From the IMG/VR virus record IMGVR_UViG_3300042923_000494, positions 1 to 38,936 of that record: a stretch of 38,936 nucleotides of DNA, one strand, 5' to 3'. The position numbers and the translations under genes were made by a program. This document shows positions 12,341-20,460 of this stretch, piece by piece. The stretch comes from a virus. The notes under the pieces are model-generated. The model was not told the DNA's origin. It made no database searches and saw only the letters and a program-made list of their open reading frames with translations. Every line of letters starts with the position of its first letter. Position 1 is the stretch's first letter.

Positions 12341-13753
12341 ATGCCTACAACGGCTGATGAATGGCTCCCCGTTCTCACTAAGCGGCTCGACGACCGTGCA
12401 CCTCGTGTGCGCCGGTTGCGGGACTACACGACGGGTAACGCGCCTTTGCCTGAGATGGGCAAGAACACGCGTGAGGCGTGGATGCGTTTCCAGAAGAAGG
12501 CCCGCACCAATTGGGGTGAGCTGGTTGTGGAAGCGCTCGCGGAACGCTGTGTGTTCGCTGGCGTTTCGGTTGGGGCGGAGGTCGGGGACGACTCCCGTGC
12601 TCGCCGTATCGTGACTGAGAACCGGCTTGTGATTCAGATCGGTGATCTGGCGCGCGAGATGTTTACGACGTCGATCGGGTACATGATCGTCGGGCGTGAC
12701 GCGTCCGGACGTCCGGTCATCACTGCTGAGTCTCCGGACTATGTCTACGCCGCGACGGATCCGCTGATGCCGTGGCGTGCGCGGGCTGCGGTGAAGGTAT
12801 GGCGTGACGTCGACCAGGGTTGGGACTTCGCATACGTGTGGGTTCCCGGGTCTCGTGCGAAGTATGCGCGTCCGACGCTGGATGACGAGAATCGGCCGAT
12901 GCGTCAGGCGGCTGGTGGGTGGAAGAAGCTCGTTGAGGAGACGTATTCGGGCGAGGTTCCGGTGTTCGTGTTCGAGAACCACGGCGGCACGGGCGAGTTC
13001 GAGACGCACACGGATCTGTTGGACCGGATCAACACGGGTCTGTTGCAGCGGATCGTGACTGTCGCGATGCAGGCGTTCAAGCAGCGCTGGCTCAAGGGTG
13101 GGCTTCCGCAGCAGGACGCTAACGGCAACGACATCGACTACGCGAAGATGTTCGAGCCGGCGCCCGGCGCTATGTGGGATCTCCCCGATGGTATCGACAT
13201 CGGAGAGTCGCAGGACGCAGCGCAGGGCATCCTCGCGATGTTGCAGGCGTCGAAGGACGACATTCGCGACTTCGCTGCTGCCACGCGCACGCCCATTTCG
13301 ACACTTCTCCCGGATGCGTCGAATCAGTCCGCCGAGGGCGCCGCGTTCGCTCGTGAGGGCCTGGTGTTCAAGGCGATGGACCGTATCGAACGGCTCAAGG
13401 TTGGGCTGAACGAGGTTCTGGCTGCGGCCCTGCGTGTTGAGGACGGTTCGTTCTCCGACGTGGTTGAGGTGTCGTTCGCGCCGCCTGAGAACGTGTCGAT
13501 GACTGAGAAGTCGGCGGCTGCGGTGCAAGCGATGGTGGCTGGGGTTCCGTGGCGGACCCGTATGACGGACATCTTCGGGTATTCGGCCGACAAGGTCGAC
13601 CGCATGGAAGGTGAGCTCGCTACCGAGGCGCTGATTGGGGGTCTGAGTGGATCAGGCACAGGTGCTGAGGGCGCAAACGGCGTACGACCGTCTAACGGCG
13701 GTGACCCGGGTGCGGGTGCGGGCGGCAGTGGAGCGGGCGTGGCGGTCGCTTGA
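12341..13753 (+). CDS. Portal protein (SPP1 gp6-like)
   Basis: 470 residues from ATG 12341 after CTAGGGGGTGTTG; GTG 12335 and TTG 12338 are in frame but too close to the ribosome site. Portal hallmarks are a helical N-terminus with LPEMGKNTREAWMRFQKKAR, central beta-rich wing, the long crown-side helix and ALGxP-like tunnel segment. The dodecamer is the DNA gate of the procapsid. The last 35 residues are Gly/Ser/Ala-rich because they lie in an alternate frame of the MuF gene, which starts 107 bp before the portal stop. Confidence 0.88.
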   Translation: MPTTADEWLPVLTKRLDDRAPRVRRLRDYTTGNAPLPEMGKNTREAWMRFQKKARTNWGELVVEALAERCVFAGVSVGAEVGDDSRARRIVTENRLVIQIGDLAREMFTTSIGYMIVGRDASGRPVITAESPDYVYAATDPLMPWRARAAVKVWRDVDQGWDFAYVWVPGSRAKYARPTLDDENRPMRQAAGGWKKLVEETYSGEVPVFVFENHGGTGEFETHTDLLDRINTGLLQRIVTVAMQAFKQRWLKGGLPQQDANGNDIDYAKMFEPAPGAMWDLPDGIDIGESQDAAQGILAMLQASKDDIRDFAAATRTPISTLLPDASNQSAEGAAFAREGLVFKAMDRIERLKVGLNEVLAAALRVEDGSFSDVVEVSFAPPENVSMTEKSAAAVQAMVAGVPWRTRMTDIFGYSADKVDRMEGELATEALIGGLSGSGTGAEGANGVRPSNGGDPGAGAGGSGAGVAVA

Positions 13754-14336
13754 CGGCCATAGGGACACGGACATTGAACGGTTCGTGTCGCTGGTCGTTC
13801 CGCTGGTGCTCGCCGGCGAACGGACGATCGCTCAACTGACTCACGGGTTCCTCGTGCAGGCGGGCGTGGATCCTGAGCCGTTGCGGACGTCGGATGTGAC
13901 TGGTGTGGCGACGCGGGGCGCGGATCCTGCGGAGGTGTATCGGCGTCCGGGTGTGACTGTGTGGACGGCGTTGTCGCGTGGGGCTTCCTACGAGGCGGCT
14001 GTTTCGCAGGGGTCCACCCGGGCGTTGAACCTGGCGATGACTGACTTGCAGCTCGCACGCACTAAGACGGTGCAGCGGGTCGGGGTGACGAGGTTCAAGC
14101 GGACGCTGTCAGGGCTTGAGAACTGCGATCTGTGCGCTCTCGCGTCGGGGAACACCTACTATCGCGGTGATCTGATGCCCATTCATGCCGGGTGTGACTG
14201 CGGGATCGTCCCGGTCACTTACCTGGCCCCTTCGGACCTCCCATCTGGGGTCGTTGTGCATGAGCACGGCGAACTCGGACCCGTCCTTGCCCGCGAGGGC
14301 GACCATTTCACCGGTCCTGACGACATCGACTGGTGA
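13647..14336 (+). CDS. MuF-like minor head protein
   Basis: 229 residues from GTG 13647, after GGGGGTCTGA. The C-terminal part shows the MuF pattern: FKRTLSGLENCDLCALASGN, then YYRGDLMPIHAGCDCGIVPV (C-x2-C ... H-x-x-C-x-C). MuF-type proteins sit inside or under the portal, enter with DNA or assist head assembly. The first 107 bp are read in two frames, ending the portal and starting this gene. Confidence 0.83.
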   Translation: MDQAQVLRAQTAYDRLTAVTRVRVRAAVERAWRSLDGHRDTDIERFVSLVVPLVLAGERTIAQLTHGFLVQAGVDPEPLRTSDVTGVATRGADPAEVYRRPGVTVWTALSRGASYEAAVSQGSTRALNLAMTDLQLARTKTVQRVGVTRFKRTLSGLENCDLCALASGNTYYRGDLMPIHAGCDCGIVPVTYLAPSDLPSGVVVHEHGELGPVLAREGDHFTGPDDIDW

Positions 14337-14347
14337 CCCAACAACTT

Positions 14348-14407
14348 CCCACTCCTGTGGGTTGGCCCTGCCGCAACGGTGGGGCTCTTTTTATGCCCGA
14401 AACGGGG
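14348..14407 (+). terminator. Hairpin-terminator-RBS hairpin element (late leader copy 2)
   Basis: CCCAC/GTGGG (14348-14361), then GCCCTGCC (14365-14372), loop GCAAC, GGTGGGGC (14378-14385), a T-tract to 14392, then CCCGAAACGGG (14396-14406). The core TGCCGNAACGGTGG and the CCCGAAACGGG part match the element before 10000. It begins 11 bp after the MuF stop and leads to the scaffold ATG at 14415. It probably ends part of the head-packaging message and sets scaffold translation. Confidence 0.65.
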
Positions 14408-14414
14408 ATCTGCA

Positions 14415-14954
14415 ATGCCTGATGACATCGAACCTGTCGTGGATGAGTCGGCAGCCGAAACGGCTGACACGGACACCGCGGCTGACGCGCCCGACCTCGC
14501 CGCTGAGGCGGAGAAGTGGAAGGCGCTCGCACGAAAGAACGAGCAGCGAGCCAAGGAGAACGCGGAGAAAGCGAAACGCTTTGACGAGTTCGAAGAGGCT
14601 CAGAAGTCCGAGCAGCAGAAGCTGATCGAGCGCGCGGAGCGTGCCGAACAGGCTCTACAGGCTGCGGAGGCTGCCCGGGTACGTGCATCCATCGCCGCAA
14701 AGCACGGCGTCCCGGAGGCGCTTCTCACCGGTTCCACGGAAGAAGCGCTCGAGGAAGCCGCCGTTGCACTGCTCGCGTTCAAGGGAACCCAGCCCTCCGC
14801 ACCGTCTCCGGATGGTCAGGGGCGACAGGGCGACCCGATCGATGGCACGAAGGCACAGATCACGTCAATCGACGAACTCAACAAACTCGCGCCCGAAGAG
14901 GTGAACAAGGCCCGCCGTGAAGGTCGGCTCGACGTGCTTCTCGGAAAATCCTGA
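14415..14954 (+). CDS. Capsid scaffolding protein
   Basis: 179 residues, start ATG 14415. Highly acidic N-terminus, a long coiled-coil region (about residues 35-90, rich in Glu, Lys, Ala, Gln), then a short basic C-terminus ending ARREGRLDVLLGKS. This is the usual look of scaffold proteins, whose C-terminus holds the capsid protein during procapsid assembly. It sits directly before the major capsid gene. Confidence 0.88.
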   Translation: MPDDIEPVVDESAAETADTDTAADAPDLAAEAEKWKALARKNEQRAKENAEKAKRFDEFEEAQKSEQQKLIERAERAEQALQAAEAARVRASIAAKHGVPEALLTGSTEEALEEAAVALLAFKGTQPSAPSPDGQGRQGDPIDGTKAQITSIDELNKLAPEEVNKARREGRLDVLLGKS

Positions 14955-14969
14955 AAGGACTAGCCCCAA

Positions 14970-15785
14970 ATGGCTATCACCAACTTCATTCCCACGGTTT
15001 GGAGCTCGGCACTTCTCGAGCCCTTCAAGTCGTCTCAGATCCTGATCCCTGCGTGCAACCACCAGTACGAGGGCGAGCTGCGTTCCGGTAACACCGTCAA
15101 GGTGACCGGTATCACGACCCCGTCGATTCAGAACTACGCGACTACGCGCACTCTTACCATCGACGCACTGTCAGACACCACGCAGTCGCTTGTCATCAAC
15201 AAGGAAGACGCGATCTCGTTCAAGGTTGACGATGTCGACCGTGTTCAGTCGGCTGGTTCGTTCGAGCCTGTCACCCGTGACGCCGCCAAGGCGCTTGCGG
15301 AGAACGCTGAGACGAACCTTATCGCTGACCTGAAGGCGAACGGCACGTCGGCTGGTACCGCGGCGATTACGACTGCTGCGCTTGCGTACGCGGCCGTGGT
15401 TTCCATCCGCACCGCCCTGGTCAAGGCGAAGGTCCCCACGAGCGACCGCTACCTTGCGGTTTCGCCCGAGTTCGCGGCCCTCCTCCTCGGTGAGTCCTCG
15501 AAGATCACGTCGTTCGACCCGATCGGTGACGAGCCGGTTCGTAACGGTGTCATCGGTCGTCTCCTCGGCTTCACGGTCGTGGAGCACCCGCTGCTCACCC
15601 ACACGTCGAACCGTCCTGCGGCGATCGGCTTCCACGCACCTTCGGTGGCGTACGTCGGTCAGATCGACAAGGTCGAGGCCGGACGTATGGAGCTCGCGTT
15701 CGCGGACTACGTGCGCGTCCTGAACGTCTACGGCACGAAGGTTCTTCGCGCCACCGCCGTTCAGACGTACCTGCCTGCGTCCTGA
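14970..15785 (+). CDS. Major capsid protein (HK97 fold)
   Basis: 271 residues, ATG 14970 after GAAAGGACTAGCCCCAA. Begins MAITNFIPTVWSSALLEPFK, the classic opening of this actinophage capsid family (N-arm), followed by the NTVKVTGI E-loop region and the P-domain helix VTRDAAKALAENAETNLIAD. Ends in YGTKVLRATAVQTY. No long N-terminal delta domain, in keeping with a separate scaffold gene. Confidence 0.92.
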   Translation: MAITNFIPTVWSSALLEPFKSSQILIPACNHQYEGELRSGNTVKVTGITTPSIQNYATTRTLTIDALSDTTQSLVINKEDAISFKVDDVDRVQSAGSFEPVTRDAAKALAENAETNLIADLKANGTSAGTAAITTAALAYAAVVSIRTALVKAKVPTSDRYLAVSPEFAALLLGESSKITSFDPIGDEPVRNGVIGRLLGFTVVEHPLLTHTSNRPAAIGFHAPSVAYVGQIDKVEAGRMELAFADYVRVLNVYGTKVLRATAVQTYLPAS

Positions 15786-15803
15786 GCCTGAGGGGGTGAG
15801 GGT

Positions 15804-16376
15804 ATGGCTGTAGTGCAGCTTGCGTCCGCTTCGGACGTGGCCGAGGTGCTGGGGCGTGCCCTCACCTCCGAGGAGATCGTTCGTGTGGAGCCGATCCTTG
15901 ACAAGGCGTCCGAGTTGTTCCGGCGCGAGTCGGGGCAGCAGTTCACCGCGGGCGAGTCGGAGAACCGGTTGCGGGTGCGTGACGGGGACACCGTGTACCT
16001 CCCGCAGAACCCGGTGGTGTCCGTTGAGGTGCTGACGGATGACGACGGAAACGATCTCACGTACACCCGCTACAAGCAGGCGGTGACACTCGACTCCGCT
16101 GGTCCCAGTTGGGTTCGTGTGGAGTACACACATGGTGGGGACGTGCCGGATCTGGTGCGTCTCGCTGTGGCGGAGATCGGCGCCGTGGTGCTGCGTATCG
16201 ACTCTGATGCGCAGGCCGGGAAGACGCAGGTTGGGGAGACGACTGGCCCGTTCTCGCAGCAGGCGTCATATGCGGCTTGGGCGCTGGGGGGCGCGACCAG
16301 GCTGTCCCCTGAGGACACGGCGTTGGCTCGTTCGTTCCGTAACCCGTGGCGGCAGATCGTTTCCATGGGGGCGTGA
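15804..16376 (+). CDS. Head-to-tail adaptor
   Basis: 190 residues, ATG 15804 after GAGGGGGTGAGGGT. Starts MAVVQLASASDVAEVLGRAL, a pattern of gp6/gp15-type connector proteins: N-terminal helical bundle, then strands (LRVRDGDTVYLPQNPVVSVE). It binds under the portal ring. Position after the capsid gene and size support the call. Confidence 0.8.
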   Translation: MAVVQLASASDVAEVLGRALTSEEIVRVEPILDKASELFRRESGQQFTAGESENRLRVRDGDTVYLPQNPVVSVEVLTDDDGNDLTYTRYKQAVTLDSAGPSWVRVEYTHGGDVPDLVRLAVAEIGAVVLRIDSDAQAGKTQVGETTGPFSQQASYAAWALGGATRLSPEDTALARSFRNPWRQIVSMGA

Positions 16377-16759
16377 TGACAGAGACCATCGTGATTCTGC
16401 GTCCCGTGACAGATATCGGGCTGATTCCTGGTGAGGACGAGGTACCCGGCGAGGATGTCGTGCCAGATGCAGCCGACTTTGACGAGCAGGGCAACCCTGA
16501 ACGACTCGACGACATCGAGATCGAGTCGTCCGGGTGGGCTGTAGGTCCACTCGTCGCCGCAGAGGACAGTCTCGCGACAGGTCAGCAGTCGATCCGGGGA
16601 TACACCCTGTACCTGCGTGATGAATGGGTCGACGTTAGGCCCGACGATCGTGTCATCGTCCGCGGGGACGTGCACGCGGTGAGCTCGCCGGCAGCGGCCT
16701 GGGAGCACCCGCTCTCGGGGCGTCGCGGGACGGTTGTTGTCGTGAGGCGGGTGTCGTAA
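16376..16759 (+). CDS. Head-tail stopper
   Basis: 127 residues; ATG 16376 overlaps the adaptor TGA. Mostly beta (ETIVILRPVTDIGL, RGYTLYLRDEWVDVRPDDRV, RRGTVVVVRRVS), as in SPP1 gp16-like stoppers that close the connector after packaging. Called from place in the connector set and size. Confidence 0.72.
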   Translation: MTETIVILRPVTDIGLIPGEDEVPGEDVVPDAADFDEQGNPERLDDIEIESSGWAVGPLVAAEDSLATGQQSIRGYTLYLRDEWVDVRPDDRVIVRGDVHAVSSPAAAWEHPLSGRRGTVVVVRRVS

Positions 16760-17034
16760 TGGCGCGGATTAAGCGGCTGCGGTCCATCGGTGACATTCTC
16801 ACTTCCGGCGAGATGGTCGGGATCCTTGAGGGCATTACTTCCAGGATCGCGGCGAACGTTTCGGACCCGAACCCGGCTGTTCGGGCGACGCTCCGCACGA
16901 AGATTTTCATGTCTCGGGGTGGGCGTGCTGCTGACCGTGCCGTTGGTCAGGTCGGTATCGCCCCGTACCTGCGGGGTGTGGAAGCGGCGCGTGGCCCGTT
17001 GGCTCGAGCGGTGGGGGAGTCTCGTGGTTCGTAG
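16759..17034 (+). CDS. Minor head-tail connector, gp10-like
   Basis: 91 residues; ATG 16759 overlaps the previous TAA. The product is basic and helical (MARIKRLRSIGDILTSGEMV, later VGQVGIAPYLRGVEAARGPL). In most siphovirus maps the HK97 gp10-like protein stands between stopper and tail terminator, and this gene fits that slot. Its 3' end overlaps the terminator gene by 11 bp. Confidence 0.65.
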   Translation: MARIKRLRSIGDILTSGEMVGILEGITSRIAANVSDPNPAVRATLRTKIFMSRGGRAADRAVGQVGIAPYLRGVEAARGPLARAVGESRGS

Positions 17035-17449
17035 AGTCCTGTTCCCGATCGTCACCGGCGAGATCGCGGCCGGCCTTCGGGCGGCTCTCGCTGCCCGTGC
17101 TGAGTCCTACTGTTCGAGCGTTCTCGTGCAACCGAAGCTGCCTATCGCGAAGCATTCGCGGATGGTGACGGTGCGGGATGACGGTGGACCGCAGGACGAC
17201 ATGATCCAGCGGCGCTCGTTCGGGTTCAACGTGTGGGCGGAAACGTCTGTCGACGCGGAGAAGCTGGCCCGCATGTGCATGGGGATCCTCCCGACGCTCG
17301 CGGATGGTTCACCGATTGTCGGGGTGTCGAACCTGTCTGGCCCGTTTGAGGTCATCGATCAGGGCACAGACCTTTACGCCGTAGGCACGACCACCCTTTC
17401 GCACTATTACTTCTCGGCTCAGATCGCGTCACGAGGCGGCGACCTGTAA
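17024..17449 (+). CDS. Tail terminator protein
   Basis: 141 residues from GTG 17024, preceded by GTGGGGGAGTCTC and lying inside the end of the previous gene. The protein has FPIVTGEIAAGLRAALA (N-terminal helix) then strands around VLVQPKLPI, the layout of lambda gpU-like terminators that cap the tail tube. It comes directly before the major tail protein. An upstream frame open from 16790 is a shadow of the previous gene. Confidence 0.75.
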   Translation: MVRRVLFPIVTGEIAAGLRAALAARAESYCSSVLVQPKLPIAKHSRMVTVRDDGGPQDDMIQRRSFGFNVWAETSVDAEKLARMCMGILPTLADGSPIVGVSNLSGPFEVIDQGTDLYAVGTTTLSHYYFSAQIASRGGDL

Positions 17450-17524
17450 CCAACCACGTTCCGGTTTCTCCCGCCGGCCAATCGGAGGCTCCCACGCCTC
17501 ACTTACCCAGCAAGGAGAAACGCA

Positions 17525-18082
17525 ATGGCACAGACCGCTAGCGAAGTGCGCGTGGGTGTTGACGGTGTGGTGTCGTCTGCCCCTCTCGCAACTGCAGCCC
17601 CTACCGGGGTTGACTCAGCACTCAACGTCGCGTTCGTCGACCTCGGCTACGTGTCCGAGGACGGCGTGACCGAGTCGAACACTGTCAGCACGGAGAAGGT
17701 GCGCGCGTGGCAGGGCAACGCTGTTGTCCGCACGCTCATCACTGAGGGCGAGACAACGTTCTCGTTCACTCTGCTTCAGACGAACGCTTCCACGCTCGCC
17801 GAATATTACGGGCTCGAGTCGGCTGACATCGATGACGCGACGGGTTCGTTCGTGTCGTCCGCGACGGTCGACCGTCCTCGCCGCTCCTACGTCATTGACG
17901 TGGTTGACGGTGACGAGCTGATCCGCAAGTACGTTGCGGACGGCCAGGTCACCGAGGTCGGCGATCAGGTGTTCCAGAACGGTGCGCCGATCGGCTACGA
18001 GGTGACGATCACCGCGTACGACAACGCCACTCTCGGCGGTTCGGTGAAGCACTTCTTCTCGGCTCTCGTCGAAGAGGCGTAA
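17525..18082 (+). CDS. Major tail (tube) protein
   Basis: 185 residues, ATG 17525 after GCAAGGAGAAACGCA. Shows a tail-tube beta fold: ALNVAFVDLGYVSEDGVTES, VRAWQGNAVVRTLITEGETT, FSFTLLQTNASTLAEYYG, and a terminal YEVTITAYDN strand. The W-Q-G and T-E-G-E-T patterns are typical of actinophage tube subunits. A strong hairpin follows the gene. Confidence 0.88.
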   Translation: MAQTASEVRVGVDGVVSSAPLATAAPTGVDSALNVAFVDLGYVSEDGVTESNTVSTEKVRAWQGNAVVRTLITEGETTFSFTLLQTNASTLAEYYGLESADIDDATGSFVSSATVDRPRRSYVIDVVDGDELIRKYVADGQVTEVGDQVFQNGAPIGYEVTITAYDNATLGGSVKHFFSALVEEA

Positions 18083-18090
18083 CACAGGCC

Positions 18091-18121
18091 GGGGTCGTCG
18101 GTAGGGAGAGCCGGCGACCCC
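18091..18121 (+). terminator. Strong hairpin after tail tube gene
   Basis: GGGGTCGTCGG (18091-18101) pairs with CCGGCGACCCC (18111-18121), 11 bp with one wobble, 9-nt loop. Only TTCAAC follows, so this is a weak terminator or a 3'-end-protecting structure that would keep the tube mRNA abundant over the downstream chaperones. Confidence 0.55.
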
Positions 18122-18161
18122 TTCAACACCCATCTCCCACTCCTTTGAAAGGAATCTCCCG

Positions 18162-18452
18162 ATGTTGGAACTGTCTCCCGAAGACGACGTCTTCACGTTC
18201 ACGCACGGCGGCACCGAGTACTCGATGCCCATGGTTCGTATCGACGACGTCGAGTCGCTTTCCGAGTTCCTTGTGAAGCCGCACGCCGAGATGGCAAGGG
18301 CGTCCAGGGACTACATGGTAGGGCTCTGCGGCGACGATTACCCCAAGACGGCGGACTTGATCGGTCGCGTGGGGCTCAAGAACTACTTCAAGATCTTCCG
18401 CGGATGGTCGGGGATGGAACTGGGGGAATCGCAGCCCTCGGACGAATCCTGA
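18162..18452 (+). CDS. Tail assembly chaperone, short form
   Basis: 96 residues, ATG 18162 after GAAAGGAATCTCCCG. Acidic N-terminal helical domain of the gpG type. It guides polymerisation of the tail tube around the tape measure and is not in the virion. The zero frame stops at TGA 18450-18452; a slip before that yields the long form. Confidence 0.82.
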   Translation: MLELSPEDDVFTFTHGGTEYSMPMVRIDDVESLSEFLVKPHAEMARASRDYMVGLCGDDYPKTADLIGRVGLKNYFKIFRGWSGMELGESQPSDES

Positions 18453-18799
18453 CGAAGCATCGTTCCGAGGTTGCCTACGACCTCCGCGCGCTCTGCGGGG
18501 TCGGACTGTGGAGTGTCCGTGTTCCCGAGCTCTGGCTTCTGATCCAGGGGCTTCTCAAGGACACGCGGTCGTGGTTGTTCGCGGTGGTGAACGACTGGGA
18601 CTACCCGGTGTCCCGTGAGTGGCTGTTGGCGGCTGACCAGTTCGACCTGTTTGTGCGTGCGAACACGCCCAAGAACAAGCAGCGGCAAGTGAAGCCGCAT
18701 CCTCGCCCCTTCTCTACCGACAAACGGTACGGCGGCAGGAAGAAGAACACGAAGCGCCGCACCCCGGAAGAGGTGAAGGCGCTGTTCGGGCGCACCTAA
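18162..18799 (+). CDS. Tail assembly chaperone, long form by programmed -1 frameshift
   Basis: The zero frame reads CTG GGG GAA at 18420-18428; the -1 frame opens at 18404 and runs to 18799 without its own ribosome site. The run of five G followed by AA (18422-18428) is the only plausible slip site in the shared window 18404-18452. After a one-base slip back, reading goes on as GGG GGA ATC and gives a gpGT-like fusion of about 212 residues with a basic Lys/Arg-rich tail (PKNKQRQVKPHPRPF). Known in most long-tailed phages. The exact slip position is inferred. Confidence 0.8.
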
Positions 18800-18814
18800 C
18801 ACCCTGGAGGTCTC

Positions 18815-20458
18815 GTGGCAAGCGACGCATTCTACGAGGCCTACGTTGAGGTCGTCCCCACCGCTAAGGGGTTCGAGCGGTCGCTGAACAAGCAACTGTC
18901 CGGCCCGTCCACGTCGGCGGGTGGCGCTGCTGGTGGTGCGGCCGGTGTCGGGTTCGTGGGCGCGTTCGGTAAGGCGCTACCGATCATCGGTGGGGTGCTC
19001 GCTGCGGCCGGTCTGGGCGATTTGTTCGCCTCGGCGATCGAAGACGGTGGCACGTACCAGCAGGCACAGGGCGCCGTGGAGACGGTGTTCGGGAAGCTCG
19101 GCGCCGACGCCATCAATGCCTTCGCGGAGGGTGGCGCTGACAGCGTCGGCCAGTCGATGAATGACATCCTTCAGTCGTCGAGCCTTTTGGGTATTTTCGG
19201 CAAGGCCGCTGGGCTCGCGGATGCGGACCTGGTCGACTTCTCCGAAACGCTCATCACCCTTGGGGCGGACCTGTCCGCGTTCGCGAACACGTCACCCGAG
19301 CAGGCCGTGGAAGCGCTGACGGCGGGCTTGCGGGGCGAGTCGGAACCGCTCCGTGCCTATGGTGTCCTGCTCGATGACGCGACCCTCAAGGCGCGCGCCA
19401 TGTCCCTGGGAATCTACGACGGAAATGGTTCGCTGACACAGCAGCAGCGCATCCTTGCCGCGTACAACGAGATCCTGGCGCAGACCACGGATCAGCAGGG
19501 CACGTTCGCCGCCGAATCTGACACTCTCGCAGGCCAGCAGGCACGTACCGCGGCTGCTTGGGAGAACATCTCCACGCAGATCGGAACGGCATTCCTGCCT
19601 GTTGCGCAGCAGTTGTCGAAGTGGTTCCTAAACGAGGGGATTCCCGCTCTCCAGGAGTTCGCCGCGTGGCTGAACAAGCCGGAGACGCAAGAGGGCATCG
19701 ACGGCCTGGGGCAGGCGATCGGTGAACTCTTGAACTTCCTTCGGGATCTGGGTCGTGGCGCCGCTGACGCGGGCGGTCTGATCGCAGGTTTCGTTGGTCT
19801 GCTGAATGGGTTCTCGTTCGAAGAGTTCAAGAACCACATGATGGAGTTGCCCGGGTTCTGGGGGAACCTGTTCCGTGCAGCAGCAGACGCCGGCAAGGGC
19901 GTCGGTCAGGTGATTTTCAACACCACGCAGGGCATCAAGATCTTCGCTGATCAGGTGCAGCAGCACCTTGCTACGGCAGTGTCATGGTTCCAGCAGCTTC
20001 CCGGCCGGATTATGGGTGCGATCGCTGGCCTCGGGGACACGCTCTACAACGCCGGCGCGTCCATCATCGGACGGTTCGTGGCTGGCATCCGGGGAATGAT
20101 CGGCGAGGTCGGCAAGGCGGTCAGCGGAGTCATGAACTTCGTTGCCGGTTTCTTCCCGCACTCTCCGGCCAAATGGGGGCCGCTGTCCGGTTCGGGTTGG
20201 GCGGATATCGCCGCCGGTGGCGCCGCGATCGCTAACCAGTTCGCTGCGGGCATCGAGCAAGACTTCTCGCGTATCCGCGCGGCATCCTCGGGTCTGATGG
20301 GGGCCGCTATCCAGCAGATGGGGCCGACGTACGTCCAGAACCCGTGGGGGCCTGGCTACATGGAGGCTCAGACGGCCGCCGTGGCGGACTCACGCATAAG
20401 CCAGTACGACGCCCAGCAGAGCCAGTGGGACAAGGCCGGCTGGCGCAATAGGGGGTAA
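18815..20458 (+). CDS. Tape measure protein
   Basis: 547 residues, GTG 18815 after CTGGAGGTCTC. Begins MASDAFYEAYVEVVPTAKGF as many actinophage tape measures do; rich in Ala, Gly and Gln, with hydrophobic helices (ALPIIGGVLAAAGLGDLFAS) and a later FVAGIRGMIGEVGKAV region, and the FFPHSPAKWGPLSGSG motif typical near the end of the family. Its length sets tail length; at about 1.5 A per residue this gives a tail of roughly 80 nm, so a short siphovirus tail. Confidence 0.9.
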   Translation: MASDAFYEAYVEVVPTAKGFERSLNKQLSGPSTSAGGAAGGAAGVGFVGAFGKALPIIGGVLAAAGLGDLFASAIEDGGTYQQAQGAVETVFGKLGADAINAFAEGGADSVGQSMNDILQSSSLLGIFGKAAGLADADLVDFSETLITLGADLSAFANTSPEQAVEALTAGLRGESEPLRAYGVLLDDATLKARAMSLGIYDGNGSLTQQQRILAAYNEILAQTTDQQGTFAAESDTLAGQQARTAAAWENISTQIGTAFLPVAQQLSKWFLNEGIPALQEFAAWLNKPETQEGIDGLGQAIGELLNFLRDLGRGAADAGGLIAGFVGLLNGFSFEEFKNHMMELPGFWGNLFRAAADAGKGVGQVIFNTTQGIKIFADQVQQHLATAVSWFQQLPGRIMGAIAGLGDTLYNAGASIIGRFVAGIRGMIGEVGKAVSGVMNFVAGFFPHSPAKWGPLSGSGWADIAAGGAAIANQFAAGIEQDFSRIRAASSGLMGAAIQQMGPTYVQNPWGPGYMEAQTAAVADSRISQYDAQQSQWDKAGWRNRG

Positions 20459-20460
20459 TG

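Noticed and set aside
10562-13528. 988-residue open frame on the reverse strand
   Set aside because: Shadow of terminase and portal. The product is Arg/His/Leu-rich without domains, has no ribosome site, and both antisense genes are certain.
15171-16133. 320-residue reverse-strand frame
   Set aside because: Antisense to capsid and adaptor genes, composition is a by-product of codon bias.
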